Program-made: the position numbers and the translations under genes
Notes under the pieces: model-generated
Database searches by the model: none
Told to the model about the DNA's origin: nothing
The model's input: the letters and a program-made list of their open reading frames with translations, nothing else
Origin: Triops longicaudatus
Taxonomy: Eukaryota; Arthropoda; Branchiopoda; Notostraca; Triopsidae
Reading direction: 5' to 3'
DNA length: 64,000 nt
Assembly (NCBI GenBank): GCA_022885665.1
Contig: JAGQDJ010000039.1
Location: 248,001 to 312,000 of the forward strand
Shown here: positions 32,331 through 45,677 of the stretch, piece by piece
Layout of the letters: each line of letters opens with the position of its first letter
Position numbering within the stretch: the first letter of the stretch is position 1

Positions 32331-35300
32331 GTTGAAATATATTGCCTCTTTCGACCGGCATTTTCAACGATAAGTCTTGAAGCAATAAAGAACATCTAGT
32401 ATGTTATATTAGTATAACACCAAGGCTTTGCATCATAAAAGAACGAAAGACAAGTGGTGATAAGTGGATGTGATTTGGATCAGGATATCTTGAAGCTGGT
32501 CCCAGGGAAATTAGAGATCACAAAGTTTAAGTTAAACTGTTAAGACCCGCTACATCAGTTGGAAGTAATACATGTCTTTAGTTTCAAGCTGCAACTCCGG
32601 CTGATCCCTGAGTGCGTAGAAAATTTGGGTATTAGATCGACTACATCAGATATACAAGTGTCAACTGTTCTTGAGCTTAACTAAAATGTCGATCTGCACC
32701 AGAATTCCGATTATGTGGAATAATTTCTCCATGGTTGAGTGACTAAGAAGAACATTACAGAATCAGGCACAAAACCAGAAAGTGAAATTATATTATTCGT
32801 AATGTAGATTCTAACGTATGAGCACTACAACATAATATACTTAAAACATTTATTAGATATTCACTTATAACTATGCTAAGATTTTAAAACTAGAAATACT
32901 GGAAATATTTAATAAGTAATGAATTACTGGAAATATAGACGTATTTTACTAAGATATGTGTACAATGGCTAATTATAATAGTATTGTGATTATTGAAATA
33001 ATGTTTTTTTTTAACGGCAGAAATATTTTGGATTTTCAATTCCCTTATTTTTCCCACGTGAAAGGGACCCTTAAATCCATTTTTATTTTATTACTACAAT
33101 AACTGCTGACAGGAGTATCATGGGGGTTAAAAAATTGGTTATAAAAGTGGGACTAAGAAGCGTAAAACAACCAAAGACTTTTGAATACTTTATGGGAAAC
33201 TTCATGCTAGGATTTATTTCCAATTCATGTTGACTCCCGAAATCGAAATTGCGCATAATTGGAGTTCGCTTACTTAAAAACGGACTGTGTATTGCGTTCG
33301 TACGTGGTATTCAGGACATCACTGTCTAGGCAGGACATTAATGGCTCACGTCTCTCACGTTCAACCATATTTTTGGGTTCCGCAAAAGGTAATTCAATTT
33401 ATCCGGCTTACGTGGGTATTAAATAGCGAACATGGTCTATTCCAAACAGCATCGTCGTTCTTATCCCAGTTGTTTTCAAGGGCTGTGCAAGGGAAAATCC
33501 AACTATAAACGCGTTTTGCCTTTAATGCTTTTATTTTATTTACCAGAGTATTTACAGGAAAGTAATTTATCGTCCTACGTCATGGAAAAGTATTCCTATA
33601 CCTTTCTAAGCAATCTGCAGTTTAAATTAGCCACAGTGAATTTAAAAAAATAGTCAGATATTGTTTTTCCACTTGTCCCCCGCCCCCGCACCCTTAACGT
33701 GAAAATACACTTCATAAGATGTTGAATTTCAGCGAACTAAGTCGCAAATTTCCCAAATGGAATACGAACGAGTGCGTGCAAATGTTCATGTTCACAGAGA
33801 ATGTTCCCGAACTACTAAAACCCTAATCACGTTGTAGGAGCGGGAACTCTAGTACCATTAATAATTTCCAGTCAAAAATTCAAACAATTAGTTCTTCTGC
33901 TAACAAGCAAGCTTGGCAAATAGAACAGAAAATGCAGCCAATGTATTCGAGATTCCTTTGGTATTGTATTTCTGAGCGTAATTAAATAAGAGGAGGCAAT
34001 TACGAAAAGTCATATGTAAAAATAAAACAATTTGATACTTGAAAACATAATATGTTTCTGATTCGCTGCTAATTTGACGAAAGCACTAATTTAACATTAT
34101 AATTGAGGTAGACTTCCGTCTACTGTCGGATAAAAAAGTTTATTTTTTAAATTGTTTTATTCGCTATTTGGGCACCAATCCAGTCAAAATGGGTTCCAAG
34201 TGGTACCGTTTAACGGGATAATTCTGAATACATGGGGTTATGTTGAACAGTTTGTGGGAAAATCTAAGCAAATTACTGCTCCACAACTATGTAATACTAC
34301 GAAATAAACGAAGTGTCATTAATTTCTGGCATGAATAAACTTTCTTAGGAAAGCGAAATGAATCCTTTGTTTCTATATATTTCGCGCCCAAAGCCGGTTG
34401 AAAGCGGAAGACTTTTGCTGAAAAATCTCGTTGTCGTGCAATTATTTACGACCACAAGGTAACTATGACGCTTAGAATCTTTGTTCTTGACATAAGTGCA
34501 GTATATTGGTCTGCCTATAGTTCAGTAAATTCGGAAAAGATCTACGAGTTTTTGTTTTCCAACTATGTCGTTGTTCAGAGCTTTCCCGCCAACTTGAACT
34601 TTTTGGGGTAACATTGAACACGGGCACGAAGTTTACAGTCTTGCAATTTTGCGAATTTTTCTTCGTATAGTTTATAAGGTTTTGCTGGAAAACTTCTTTG
34701 TGAAGCGTTCTTACCAAATTGCCTGACAAAATAATGGGACACTACTTAAAACGGGGTAGCTCTGAACACGTGGGGGAACATTTTTCGGATTTTCAGTACC
34801 GAAAGTCAACTAGGACAGTTAGGGTTTCCAGTTTACCCAACGAGGATACTTCTTCGATCAGCTTTTCAGTTACCTAAATCGGAATGCAATTGCAACCTTT
34901 TGCCTCCATGCGAATTCGATGCTAGAATTACACAGGGAACTTCAACCCGTTTCCTGTGTTATGGCTTATGGCTGTTCCGAGGCTGGCGAGCGCTTTTTAG
35001 CTAGAGGAGCGAAGAAGGGAGCGAGAAGGGGAGCGCGTCGGTATCAGGGAAGACGCGACTTGCGAAGAAAACGCATGAAAACTGAAAAAAAAGGCCCCCC
35101 TTCATAGTCGGGAAGACTACACATACACGGCCAAAGCAGTAGTTGAAACAACAGGAAACGCAGTGCAAAAGTGTAAAGAGATATAAGATTTAAGGAGTTC
35201 GAAACTCTTTCCCTTCCGGTCACTTTTCATTCATATTTTTTGCTAAAATAACGGAAGCTATTTTCTTCAAAGAAAATGGTCAACAATGTTCAACTGATTC

Positions 35301-36077
35301 GTAGTAACGATATCAAAAGAAACGTTCAGCAAAAATGTTATTTCTTAGTTTTGTCGGGCAATTTTGTGTTTGCGTTCAAAGTTAGACGCATCGTGCGGTA
35401 ACTTTAAACATCAACTTTGAAAGTACAATAGTCCCGGAATTTTACAGTGAAGTAGAAAGTGAAAGGTTTTTGTAATTGTGCAGAGCAATCTAAAAAATCG
35501 GAAATTTCTGTGTTGCTTTTATTGAGAAAGTAGCCGAAATATTCAAGAAAAACGAAAATAAAAGGCCCTTTTTCGTTCGAATTTACCCCAATAATGATTT
35601 TCGTAACGACTATTAATTTTTTCTCGTAGCATAAGTTATAATGCAGAACTAGTAAAAAAGGAGCACTGTTCGCGTTATTCATGTGTACGTTTCTTTGCTA
35701 ACCAAAATAAGTATGTGTAGTAGGTGTGATTTTGGAGTATGATTTAGACTGAGCACCAAACGAAGCACGAACAAACGTTAAATATTTTTCGGATGTTCAT
35801 CTCTATGTCTGAAAATTATAATAATCCGGATAATAAGTTTAACTGCTCTATTTTAGCTTTATTTATAAACCGCGAGGCTTCCATCGAACATTGGCGTTTG
35901 TTTATTGACAGTATTCAACAAACCAAGAAGGGAAATAAGAAGTCTTCTTATTCGCATACTAATACTATACTAAGACTTCAGCTAAAGCTTTTGATAAAGT
36001 AATAAGGTCGCAATCACTTCCATCACATAACGTTAATGCTGACACCATGTACCAAATCTTAAAAAGCCAAATCTTCA
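32331..36077. other. Non-coding stretch with weak internal repeats
   Basis: AT-rich. Three diverged relatives of an AACGGGRTAAYTCTGAACAC motif occur near 34217-34250, 34605-34630 and 34747-34785, the outer two sharing about 30 bp. They look like remains of an old repeat. The frame at 34919-35107 (62 codons) is Arg/Lys-rich and lies in a GC-richer patch, without splice support. Confidence 0.45.
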
Positions 36078-36749
36078 CTAGTCAAACTCGTATCGTTCTT
36101 GAAAAATAGAAGACGTAGGCAATAAAAAGGGAAAAGGAATTGAGATAAGTTTTCGTGGGTTTTCGAGCTTTGGTGCTTTTAAGGTGCAACTACCAGGCTG
36201 TATATTCATTTCCTGTACGGATGAGAGTGTAACCTGGATTGTTACAGCTGTGTGAAGCCGCAATTCGAACGCGAAAAAGCAAAAACAGTGCTTAGTCAAG
36301 TGGAAATCGGTCCCTACAACTCCCCAAACCACAATCTGTTCCCTTTTTCTAATTGGGCGTGATGATTTATCTTTCTCCATCTTGTTCAAAATCGATCTTG
36401 TTTTTCTTTTATCTTTTGCCTCGGATTTGTTTGTTCTCGCGTTTCTGCGCCAATTTCTCCCTATACAGAAAATCTTGGAAATTATTACAAGTTCTGTTTT
36501 GTCCCAGCGAGTTTGGTCTTCAGAAGCCATAAAGGGCTTTTCTTCGGGGTCAGCTCCCTTTATTATCACACAGCAATAAGACAATAGGCCTACTAGTGTC
36601 TGTTTATATATGGTACAGCCTATACCTGTCCCTTTGAATGCATAGGATGGCTTTTGTTGATAGGCACTTGTGAACTGACCAAAGTCGCTGAACGGCGGAA
36701 AGGTTGAATTGGGTGTTATGGCGTGAGAAAGCGAGGAAATCTTCCACAA
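36078..36749 (-). CDS. Longest open frame in window, 223 codons, unknown product
   Basis: The minus-strand frame is open from an upstream stop at about 36772 down to TAG at 36078. A rough stop-codon calculation for this composition gives well under one such frame expected in 64 kb, so it is unlikely to be pure chance. The first half is mixed (HAITPNSTFPPFSDFGQF). The middle is strongly basic (RRNARTNKSEAKDKRKTRS, later RPIRKREQ). The last part has two hydrophobic stretches (HCFCFFAFELRLH; LISIPFPFLLPTSSIF). I see no zinc finger, transposase or enzyme motif. A start codon is not obvious (36749 is TTG), so it may be an exon entered near TTTTATTAG or a decayed element. A plus-strand frame (36723-37055) begins on the opposite strand at the same place. 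Confidence 0.42.
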   Translation of the reverse strand: MWKISSLSHAITPNSTFPPFSDFGQFTSAYQQKPSYAFKGTGIGCTIYKQTLVGLLSYCCVIIKGADPEEKPFMASEDQTRWDKTELVIISKIFCIGRNWRRNARTNKSEAKDKRKTRSILNKMEKDKSSRPIRKREQIVVWGVVGTDFHLTKHCFCFFAFELRLHTAVTIQVTLSSVQEMNIQPGSCTLKAPKLENPRKLISIPFPFLLPTSSIFQERYEFD

Positions 36750-37965
36750 AGAAGCAGTGTAAGTTCTCTTTTACCTAATAAAAGCCTTATGAAAGGCGGC
36801 GGTTTTGTCTTTGTGCAGCGCGTCCGGCTTGGACGCTACAATCATTCGGAAAAGCAAGAATCCCTGTCATCATCATCTCAACAAGCGAACAAACGCTTCT
36901 TTCGAGGTAATGTGTTCGACTTTTCGCCGAAAAAAAAAAAAACAGAAAACACCAGTGTTCTGTATTTCGGTGGGATTTTTTTACGATGCCTGTGTGCGAA
37001 CAAAGCTTTCTGCATGGGCACATACGAAAATTACATCGAGATGCTGTTCCAATAGCTTTTGTTAATTTCTACGAGAAAAGCGATTATTAAATCATTTTCT
37101 GCCTCCAAGCAAATGTACACTTTTACCACTGCGTTGACGTTCGTGTATTTTAATTTAGTTGCAATATTATTTTCTTGAAAAAATTTCATACTCTATTTTA
37201 TTTTCGTGACATTACATTTAACATTTTTTATGTTTATTTAGTACAGACCTAATTCACAATTTCAATTATTCAATCATATTTTATTTATTTATTTTTATAG
37301 TAAACTTTTGTAGAATTATGTTAATCACAATTCCTGTTAGTCAGATTGCTAGTGTGCGAAACCAAAAACGTATGTTATTTTACAATGTTACTTTACGTGT
37401 ACTTCCGTGTTATACTCTTTCAATAAGACATCAACGATTTCACTTTTAGTTCTCTTCTCCTCGTATTACTTTTACAGCTTTTTTTAGCTAAATGAATTTT
37501 CAATAGTTTATACATGTTCAAAAGATTGTCATAATCATATAAGTTTCTTTTACGGAAAAGAGCTGTATTTGTCGCTAAAAACTTACAAAATATTGTTGAA
37601 GCAAAATGACACGTTGGGGGCAAAATCGATTGTTCTAGTTAAGGTTTCTATGGGAGAAAAATCGTGAGATAAGTTGCTCCCGGAAGTCAAGCTGTCAGAA
37701 AGTTCATCTTAACGTGAGGGAACTTTCGTTAATCAAGTGAAAGCGATGGAACTTAAGCGACGAAGCGAGAGAACACACACACACACACGTGTTAGAATTA
37801 GAGAACAGAAGCCCGGATGGGGGGTGAAAAAGGCAAAAGGGCTGAAAACCGTCTCCTTCGTCCTTGTTGGTGATTTAAAGGAGCACTCGATGCGAGCGCG
37901 CTGCCGCTCGCGAACGGTGGGGGCAGGGGGGGGGGAGGCAAATTGCCCCCGTCATTTGCGGTGCA
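36750..37965. other. Non-coding stretch
   Basis: The plus strand has a 110-codon frame at 36723-37055 with serine-rich and lysine-rich parts, at chance length. The rest is AT-rich to 37.7 kb. A GC-rich patch then follows at 37.8-37.95 kb that ends in a G run and leads into the TATA-like box at 37966. Confidence 0.45.
37773..37788. repeat. (AC)8 microsatellite
   Basis: Eight uninterrupted AC units. Confidence 0.9.
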
Positions 37966-37973
37966 TATAATAG
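37966..37973 (+). promoter_or_regulatory. Possible TATA box after GC-rich patch
   Basis: TATAATAG lies 30-40 bp after a G-rich, CpG-containing stretch and about 150 bp before a strong acceptor at 38121. The arrangement resembles a core promoter with a short first exon, but the match is loose. Confidence 0.3.
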
Positions 37974-38121
37974 TTCCCGCCGTCAGTTCTTGAATAGGTC
38001 TGATTGAATGGAGTAGAAACGTGTATTCGTACAGTACACAGTCGAGTACATTTTAAGTCTTGTGTCGCCGTTGCGACTAAGACCTCACGCTGGCTTTTTC
38101 TTTTTTTCCTTTGCATTTCAG

Positions 38122-38314
38122 AAAGGGGGGTCAGCATCTTAGCCGATGTGTACAGTACGGAAGAGAAAAAATCGATCACTTTCATTTTAACTTTTGCCTC
38201 TTTTCAATGTGTTCATTTCATTTAGGAGCAAAAAGACGTCCAATAGCCTACTGTTTATTTACATCTGAGCGCGAAACACACGTCATTGTCAAGTATTTAT
38301 CAAAGAATATTTGA
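38122..38314 (+). CDS. Candidate terminal exon, unknown product
   Basis: A long pyrimidine tract ending TTTGCATTTCAG precedes 38122. Entering in phase 2, the frame is open 63 codons to TGA at 38314 and reads like protein (CVQYGREKIDHFHFNFCLF, then RPIAYCLFTSERETHVIVKY). A second frame (phase 1 entry) is open for 34 codons and is equally plausible (VSILADVYSTEEKKSITFIL), ending at 38225. The two cannot both be right. A GTACAGTAC motif lies inside the exon at 38150. No poly-A signal was found. Confidence 0.3.
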
Positions 38315-41300
38315 AATGTTGATATATGGAGTATATAAAGGACAAGGAAGAACAAGTAACAAGAGAATTAGTAAAATGTGAAGTGAATAGAACATAGACT
38401 GCCGAAGGACACAATGATTTTGAATTAATTTGAAGTACTTTGCACGCAGGCAACTTCGACGTTTGACAGAATTTTCATTCCAGACTCCAGTAAGTTATTG
38501 TTCTTAAAACTGAGCTTCTGTAGTCTTTTCCTGAGCTCAAGTAGGAAAAATTCGTCTTGAACGTGTTTTTCGGATATTAGTGGTACTTAGGTCAAAAAAC
38601 TTTTCCAGTTGGAATTTTTGTCTGTTTTCAAACAAACTGAAGAAAAAAAAAACAGATATCAATCACACTTGATAACAAAGTAGACCATCATTACACGTAA
38701 CCACGCTCAGATGTAAATAAACAGTAACGTAGCTTAGAAACTTAGACCGGTGGCGTTCCAAGCTGTAAAATCGTATTGAATACGCCCTTTTGTAAAGCTT
38801 AGTTAAATTTCACCTAATATGCAATCTTGTAGTGCCTAGTATTTTGAATTTGAGGAAAATGTGGGAGAAAATCTGAAAAATTAAATATACAGTGGACTAA
38901 TAAAGGTATTTTCGATCTATAAAATGTGACTGTAAGTGACTCCGAAAAGCTACCTACGTCTAGAGTTGTGTGGGGTTAAAATCAGTAAATATAAACTATG
39001 GTAAACACTAAATGAAATGCGAAAAATCTTTGAGTTTGTCAAATATTTTTGTATAAATGTTCTAATTCGAATTTTAGCATTCGTCCTTTGTCAAAACTTA
39101 GACGTAAAGAAATATAAAACTAATGCACTAACTCGACCGACGTCCTTCCATTAACGGCTAATATGAACATATCAGTTCCACTTATTGCCATCGATGTGGA
39201 AATAGGTTTATGGAAATTTAAGTTAAAATGCTGGATAATGATAGCAAATAGGCTATGGTTCGAATCAATTCTAAAGGATTCCAGAAAATTTTTATGTCCC
39301 TTAAGTTATTATTGTATGGTCTTCTGGTAGGAACATTCCCGAAAATGTTATCCCGCAAACGATAAAATTCTTTGTTGACAATAATGAAATTCTGGACCCT
39401 CGTTCTGTTAAACCTTACTTTGACTCACTTCCGTTTTGGCGCTCGATTAAGTCAGACGTTCAACTGTAATACAAGTTTCATAGTTGCCTGTGTTTCTTGA
39501 CATTGTGCTTCACTACAACTTAATCAACCTAAACTCAAGACTTGTGTTTGTTATTCCTAAACACGTTGAATAATGAAGTGAAGAAGAGAAGATCACTCTC
39601 TGGGTCCGGATTCCCGCACAGACCAGACTACATACCTGTTTTTCAGGAAGTTTGTTGAAGGGCGTTAGTCACATTTCTTTGCAATCTCCACGAACTATCA
39701 GAACATATGTGTTACCTCAAAGGCGCGTGCGAGAATCACGTGGAAGTGTTACTTATTCAAAGTTATTGCAATGCTTGTGGATTCGCTTGCCTACAGCAAG
39801 TATGTGTTATGAATTCGCTATAGATGCGCGTATGTCAGATGTACCCTGTATGAGAGGTATGTTTAGTACATGTTCTATACTGTAAATGCTGTTATCTGTT
39901 TGGGAAGCTTTGGAAACATACGTAGTTGATTATGTTATAATTACGGGAACGTAATAAAGTGAGAAATATTGTTGAGCCATTAGAAAGTGAAAAACTTTCT
40001 TGACCCTTGTAGCTTAACTTATAAGAAAGTGGATAATGACGAGTTTTATCCGTGATGAGTTCCTAAGTAAGTAAATTAAGGGTTGTAAGCATACGAGACA
40101 GCTTTTCACATGTTGAAGTAGGTAACTGGAAATCCGGAAAATGACACAATGTCAACTGAGTATAGGAAAAAACGTAATTAGTGTAACATTGCCCTGCAAT
40201 TATAACGAGCGGCGACCACGAAGCCAGAAAGTGCTAGGTTTTGTCTGTTGCAAATTTATTGCTCTTGCAATGTGGCACAGTTAATAATAGCTCACAATTA
40301 GTTTTCGCAATTTAATGTTATTAATTCAATAAGTAACAAAAGATGGCATGGTATATATTGGCTCTGTATTCGTAATACGTGTATACACATTCAGGTGAAC
40401 GTACAATAGGAACAATAGGAGCAAAATGTATACATACTCAAAGCGTATGTTTTGTGCTTGGAAGCTATTTCTTGAATTAGCTTTTCTGTTTTGGATTCTT
40501 CACCCTTTCCATTTGCAGTGTTTCGAATGTCTTTATCAGAGTAGCTCATAACTTGCAATGTATCTGGCATGAATGTTTCCGAGCTGAAACATTGAGTTTA
40601 TGAAGATTATTACTCCTTCGCATTGAGTTATTTAGTACTCGCCATATGCGTTATGGGAAATTTCGAGGCTGTTTTGCTGTACAAGCTAAAGTTTCCTCCC
40701 ATTAACCTATGTCACTTATCACGACTGTGATAATTCTCAAAGACAACAAAAAGAGACTGAAGGTGAGCTAAAGACGCCAACAATGAACTAGCGCGGAGAA
40801 AAACGTTCGCTCGCTGTTACACCTCAAACGCTACACAAAACGTTCGCCCTTTACCAACCCCGTACAAAGAAAACAGAACAATTTCGTACAGCTTCAGTTT
40901 TTCTTATTCGTCTTTCTTTCAGCTAACATCGAATGAGTGAATCAATACAATTGGAGTTTGTTTTAATTCGTTAAGCCTGAGAGAAAAAAACACGTCGAAA
41001 TATTTGAGACCCTTCGCTGCAGTCTTAATAGCATTAGCATCGTCTGGGACAGTGGGATTATTCCTTTCGAAGCAAATGAACAGGGTGTTTACCGACAATT
41101 ATACGACACGGCTTTCTTGTAATAAAACAAGGGTAGGTGTTACAGCTTTCGGAGAATTTATGGTAAAAAATGTACAGGTGTAAGTCAAACAGGTGCGAGC
41201 AACACCAAGGGATTCACACACACCGAGGGAGCCTTTTACAATGCAAAAATCTGGTAAGAAAGATTTGTACGAGATCGACGTGCGTATTGTGCGTACGTAC

Positions 41301-44300
41301 TGTGTATATGCGTGGGTGTATCATTTTGTCTTTTTTTATTTCGGTTTAAGAACACGAATGTGTTGATGAATCGTGCTGATGAATATGAATGTGTGTGACC
41401 GACGCCTCTTTTTTCAGCGCTTGCTCACCAGCAGTTCGTTTCTAATCATTCGAGGACGATCTGAAACGCACAACTCTGCTCCCTGGCTATTCCACGGGTG
41501 TTCTGTTATCCCAGCGACGTGTCTTTTCAGGGAGCTGAGCGGAAAAACAGGTACGCGTCAAGGATGTAATTGCCGCCATTAAAAACGCAGATGGGATGCG
41601 TTGTATAAAAGAACTCGAGCAGACAAATGGCAGCGTTCCCCTGTTGTATTTAAAACTTGGCACTAGAAAACGTAACACAACGAGCCCAACTTATGTAGGG
41701 AAGCCAATAAGGGAAACGACCGCATTAAAACGAGACATCGATTAAGGTTTGGACCATTGAATCCAAATTTATATCAGCAGTTAATATTAGAAACCGTATT
41801 ACTAACCAATAGCAATACTTCCAAGAGATTTGTCAAAACTAAAAGTGTCCTTTAATGCAATTTCTTTTCTTAACAATGAAAAAACATTTCTATCTCTTGT
41901 CAACTTTGTTAAAAGCGCTTTATTAATCTATAAAGAAAACTCTTTATAAACTATTGTAAATGGCCCCGCTGTGATTTCGGTCTTATTTGACGAACTGTAC
42001 ATTTTAGCACTTCAAACATACAAGTACATATTCCACGGCTCTCGCTGGCTTCCAGTTAAAAAAGAACGTATTATCCGCACTGCAAAGTGCACGGATTACA
42101 TGACGTAACCAATAGAAATTTACCCTACTATAATTTAGTAAGATATTTATTAATACCATATAACACCAACAGTAATAATATCTACCATAAACTATCACAA
42201 TATGTTGTCTGAATTTTACGAAACGCATATAAAAGGGGTTAGTCAACTCTGGGTATGTATTTGAAGTGATTGTTAGAAAACCTGTGAAATCCGAGCTCAG
42301 GTTGTCCCAAAATAATCATTTAAACTGCAGAATCGGCAAAAAATTTTATATACATACAAAAAAAAAGAGTATCGTTTGAGCTGTGCTTTTATTAAAAATT
42401 GTAGCCTACAATACATAAGTTGTTTAGATTAGACTCAATAAATTCTACTAAGACTACAGCATCATTATATTTGTTTCCTCCAAATTATTCGACATTTTTC
42501 GATTCTTCGGTTATCATGAGTGTCTGTAATAACCATCTTTTGGAGAATCTGCATTGTTTATTCACAATACGCTGCCAATCCTAAGCTGCATGCCGGAACT
42601 GATTTTTTTTCACGAACTAAGTGCCTTTTATTACGTTCATTCCCAGTTTTATATTAGAGCCATACTTAAGAAAGTTAGAAAATGCACACTTAGCGAACAC
42701 TGTACTTTGAAAAGTGCTTAACTTAATTTTAAATTATTTTCAGGCATTTTAAATAGTTTATTTTAAAGCTTCGAACTGTGGTACACTTTTGCACTGGGTA
42801 GAAGCGGACTGGTCCTTGCATTGTAGCAAACGCCTTTTTGGGCCGGAGATTTCTTTATACTAATAATATTAAAAGGGCATAGTGAGGCCGGTCTCAGAGT
42901 GTCTGCGTGGGCCGCTGACAAGCCAGTTCGCCTCTGGCATTGAGAAACATACACAAATGACTTAGCTGTCAGATTTGCCATATATGACAAAATGGGTCAA
43001 AATTGTCAAAGTTGATGCAAAAACAGTTCACAAGGCAAAAATTGAGCCCGCACTTTACGGCTGATTGTAATGTGGGAAAGCCACTAACAAATCTTTTCTT
43101 CGGCAACAACATTACGTATTCTGCGCTGTTGTTGCCGGTTCCATGCTCGTGGGCGTTTAGCGTGTAACTCGGTGACAAAAGAGATTTGTGTTGGGAGAAG
43201 GGGTATCAGAAAAGGGAAAAGGGTTGAGCTGTCCCATTTTGCGTTGCCTCCTGCCGAAGGTTTGTGTCCTATGCTTGGCCATTTCTAAAAGTCACAAGTG
43301 GCTTTAGATGTAGAATAGTGAATAAAGCAGCTAATACTCTCCTATTGTTGTGTACGTCCTGGTGGTGGTAACTTATTTCAAGCATTCTGAGTGCACACAA
43401 GTGTGAGGGACGGGAAAGGGAGCAAGAAAAGGGAAGCAATATAACTCTTATGGGGCTAAAAGTCTATTGTTGTCCGTAGCTTGAAAAGCCTCGTGTCCCG
43501 CTGTAGCCTACTACTTTCTGCAGCTCTGACAATGGCTCCCGTGTCTCGAAAGAGTGGAAGAGAGCAAGGAAGCTTTTGGTAGTGACAAAAGGGGAAGAAG
43601 ACGCGTGATTGCGAGAATATCGATTCGCTTAATTGGGACCTCGTCGTTATGTGGGCAAAAGAACTGACGTCTGTGTGCTCGAGCTAAGTTGGTCCTTTTC
43701 ACGCCTTACACCATTCAAAGTGGCTGGCCTTATCCTATAGGAAATTTCAACTTCTTGAGCTCTTTCAGTCAATATCTCCTTGTCTGAAAATGAAACTTGG
43801 TTCACCCAGTTACCCTATTTATATATTTCAAGCGCCGAGTCACCCGGAAAGCAAGGAATAGTTGGACTAGCAAAATTTTTCGTTTATAATTTATACGTTT
43901 CAGAAACAATAACAAAAGAATAAGAGTGAACGGTTATTAGAGAATGTTATTAGAGAATGTTAGAGAACGGATATTAGGTTAATACTTTTGTTGATTATTG
44001 TAATAACTTGGCATATTAAAGCTAAAAATTTCAAAGGTAAGTCATTATTTGAGCTGTTTGAATTTCTTTCTTCTCAAAGTAATTGCAAGTTTCTCCGCAA
44101 AGGTGCTTTGGTCACAGTTGTGTTTACGCTTTGCTTTTGGTTCTACGTGACATTTCTTCAGAAATGGAAGCTGAAAATTTCATCTGTTGCTTTCTCTAAG
44201 TTAACTTCCGCTTTTCTACTTTTACATTTCTGGGGTACATGAAACAATATAATGATGAAAATGAAAGATTTACGGACTCAAGAACGTAAGAAACGAAAAA

Positions 44301-45569
44301 GATGTATATTTTCGTAGAGAAGCTGCAAAATCATCTGGTTTTGACTGAAGAAAAGCCATTAAATTTTACAATTTTTCGTAACACTTCGATTGTTTTCTTT
44401 AAAAAGGGATCTCTGATGACATTAAATTGTTTCTTAAACTGTTTTCTTTTCAAGCACCATTGTCATGTATTTCACGCTTTCACGAAAACTTTTTGAAAAG
44501 AAGCACCTTTTTACTTTTTTTAAGAAAATGTTTCCATATTATCCGATTTAATTTTTTTGCACAATGTTTATTTTTAAGCTAATAGTTATGTGAAACGATT
44601 GCAACGCACTTCTGAGATTCTAAAAAAATTCATAATGTTGATATAAAAATCATATCGCTTCCAGATAATCGCAAGAAAGATTTTACTCTTAGCAAAACGC
44701 TTAAAAAACGCAAAATGCTCGATAGCCTTCCTGATCACCACGCGCGACAGGCGAATTTCTGTAAATCATAATTTATATCTATCATTTTTGCTCAGTCGAC
44801 GTTAAACCAATAACAATGATGTTGCGGAATTGCAGCATAATATCATGTTGCGTGCCGACTTGGGGGGCTGTAATCACTAACACAGACTATTTTCCGGGTG
44901 AAATGGAAAGTGTAGTATGAAATAGTCTCAAATGGCTTATACCAACCCACCTTTTGACTCTTGTTGGCCTGGAAATGGGATAAAAATGGACCAAGGCAAT
45001 TGACCCTACTATTTACACACCGATGGGGTTATCAACGGCTGATTAAGGTTTTCCCTGTGCTGCTTTTTTGGGTAATGATTTGCATGTTGCCTTCAACAAG
45101 GAGATCAACCAGAATGCTCTGCTAAACAAACAATTGCTCCTTACTCGACTGTTTAAACTCTATAGCAGGGTTGAAAATCGCTAAATAATAGTGCCAAAAC
45201 AGGCAAATGAGCAACAGAAACAAAATTTTTTTTTTCTTGAGTGGAGGGCTTGTGGGCTCCCGAAGGCTTTTAAATAATGCTTATAGCTTTTTGGTTAGAA
45301 CTTCCGAGTCCCATTACGGACGGAAGAAGCCCAGACAACACAGTTTAAGGTTCGAAGAAGAGAGAAGGGGGCGTGAAACTGTGGCAGCAAGGATCTCCTC
45401 AAAGGGCGCACCGCAGAAAAAGGGCGCACTAAATTATAGAGCAGGCCAGAAAAGTTCTCCGAGTCAGGTCGCTCTCCCGTCCCTGAGCACCAGCGACCTT
45501 GCCTTTTAGCATAATGCTAAAACGGGTAACCCACAGCAAAGTAACCACCGTCGACGTTCAGGACGAGAT
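38315..45569. other. Long non-coding stretch
   Basis: AT-rich with frames of 60-85 codons at chance level (39652-39885 plus, 41373-41582 plus, 42004-42246 minus, 43988-44242 plus). At 43933-43958 the 13-mer GTTATTAGAGAAT is perfectly duplicated in tandem and partly repeated a third time. A GC-richer zone at 45.2-45.66 kb carries a 100-codon plus frame (45207-45509) rich in Arg/Ser, opposite the candidate exon at 45570. Confidence 0.5.
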
Positions 45570-45677
45570 CTACAACACTTGTACAAGGTGCAAGGGGGCG
45601 TGAGCTTCAGTCGCGGCCGCTGTCGCCGGCTCTTCCACAGTTTCAACTTCGCTTAGGCAAACATCAAGAAAACCCAC
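45570..45677 (-). CDS. Candidate terminal exon, acidic/alanine-rich tail
   Basis: Minus strand: CCCACCCACACAG precedes 45677. From there 35 codons run in phase 0 to TAG at 45570. The product is markedly non-random: VGFLDVCLS followed by EVETVEEPATAAATEAHAP. The segment is GC-rich, includes a NotI site (GCGGCCGC), and lies in a GC-richer island. No partner exon or poly-A signal was found. The Arg/Ser-rich plus frame next door (45207-45509) is the alternative reading of the island. Confidence 0.3.
   Translation of the reverse strand: MGFLDVCLSEVETVEEPATAAATEAHAPLHLVQVL

Noticed and set aside
36723..37055. 110-codon plus frame starting opposite the 223-codon minus frame
   Set aside because: Serine and lysine runs, a non-ATG start and chance length; a divergent gene pair cannot be supported.
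38332..38340. TATATAAAG as a promoter
   Set aside because: The nearest downstream ATG is followed at once by TGA, and no exon-like frame follows.
45207..45509. 100-codon plus-strand frame rich in Arg and Ser
   Set aside because: Chance length in a GC-richer patch, no splice borders; the opposite-strand tail exon at 45570-45677 reads more like protein.
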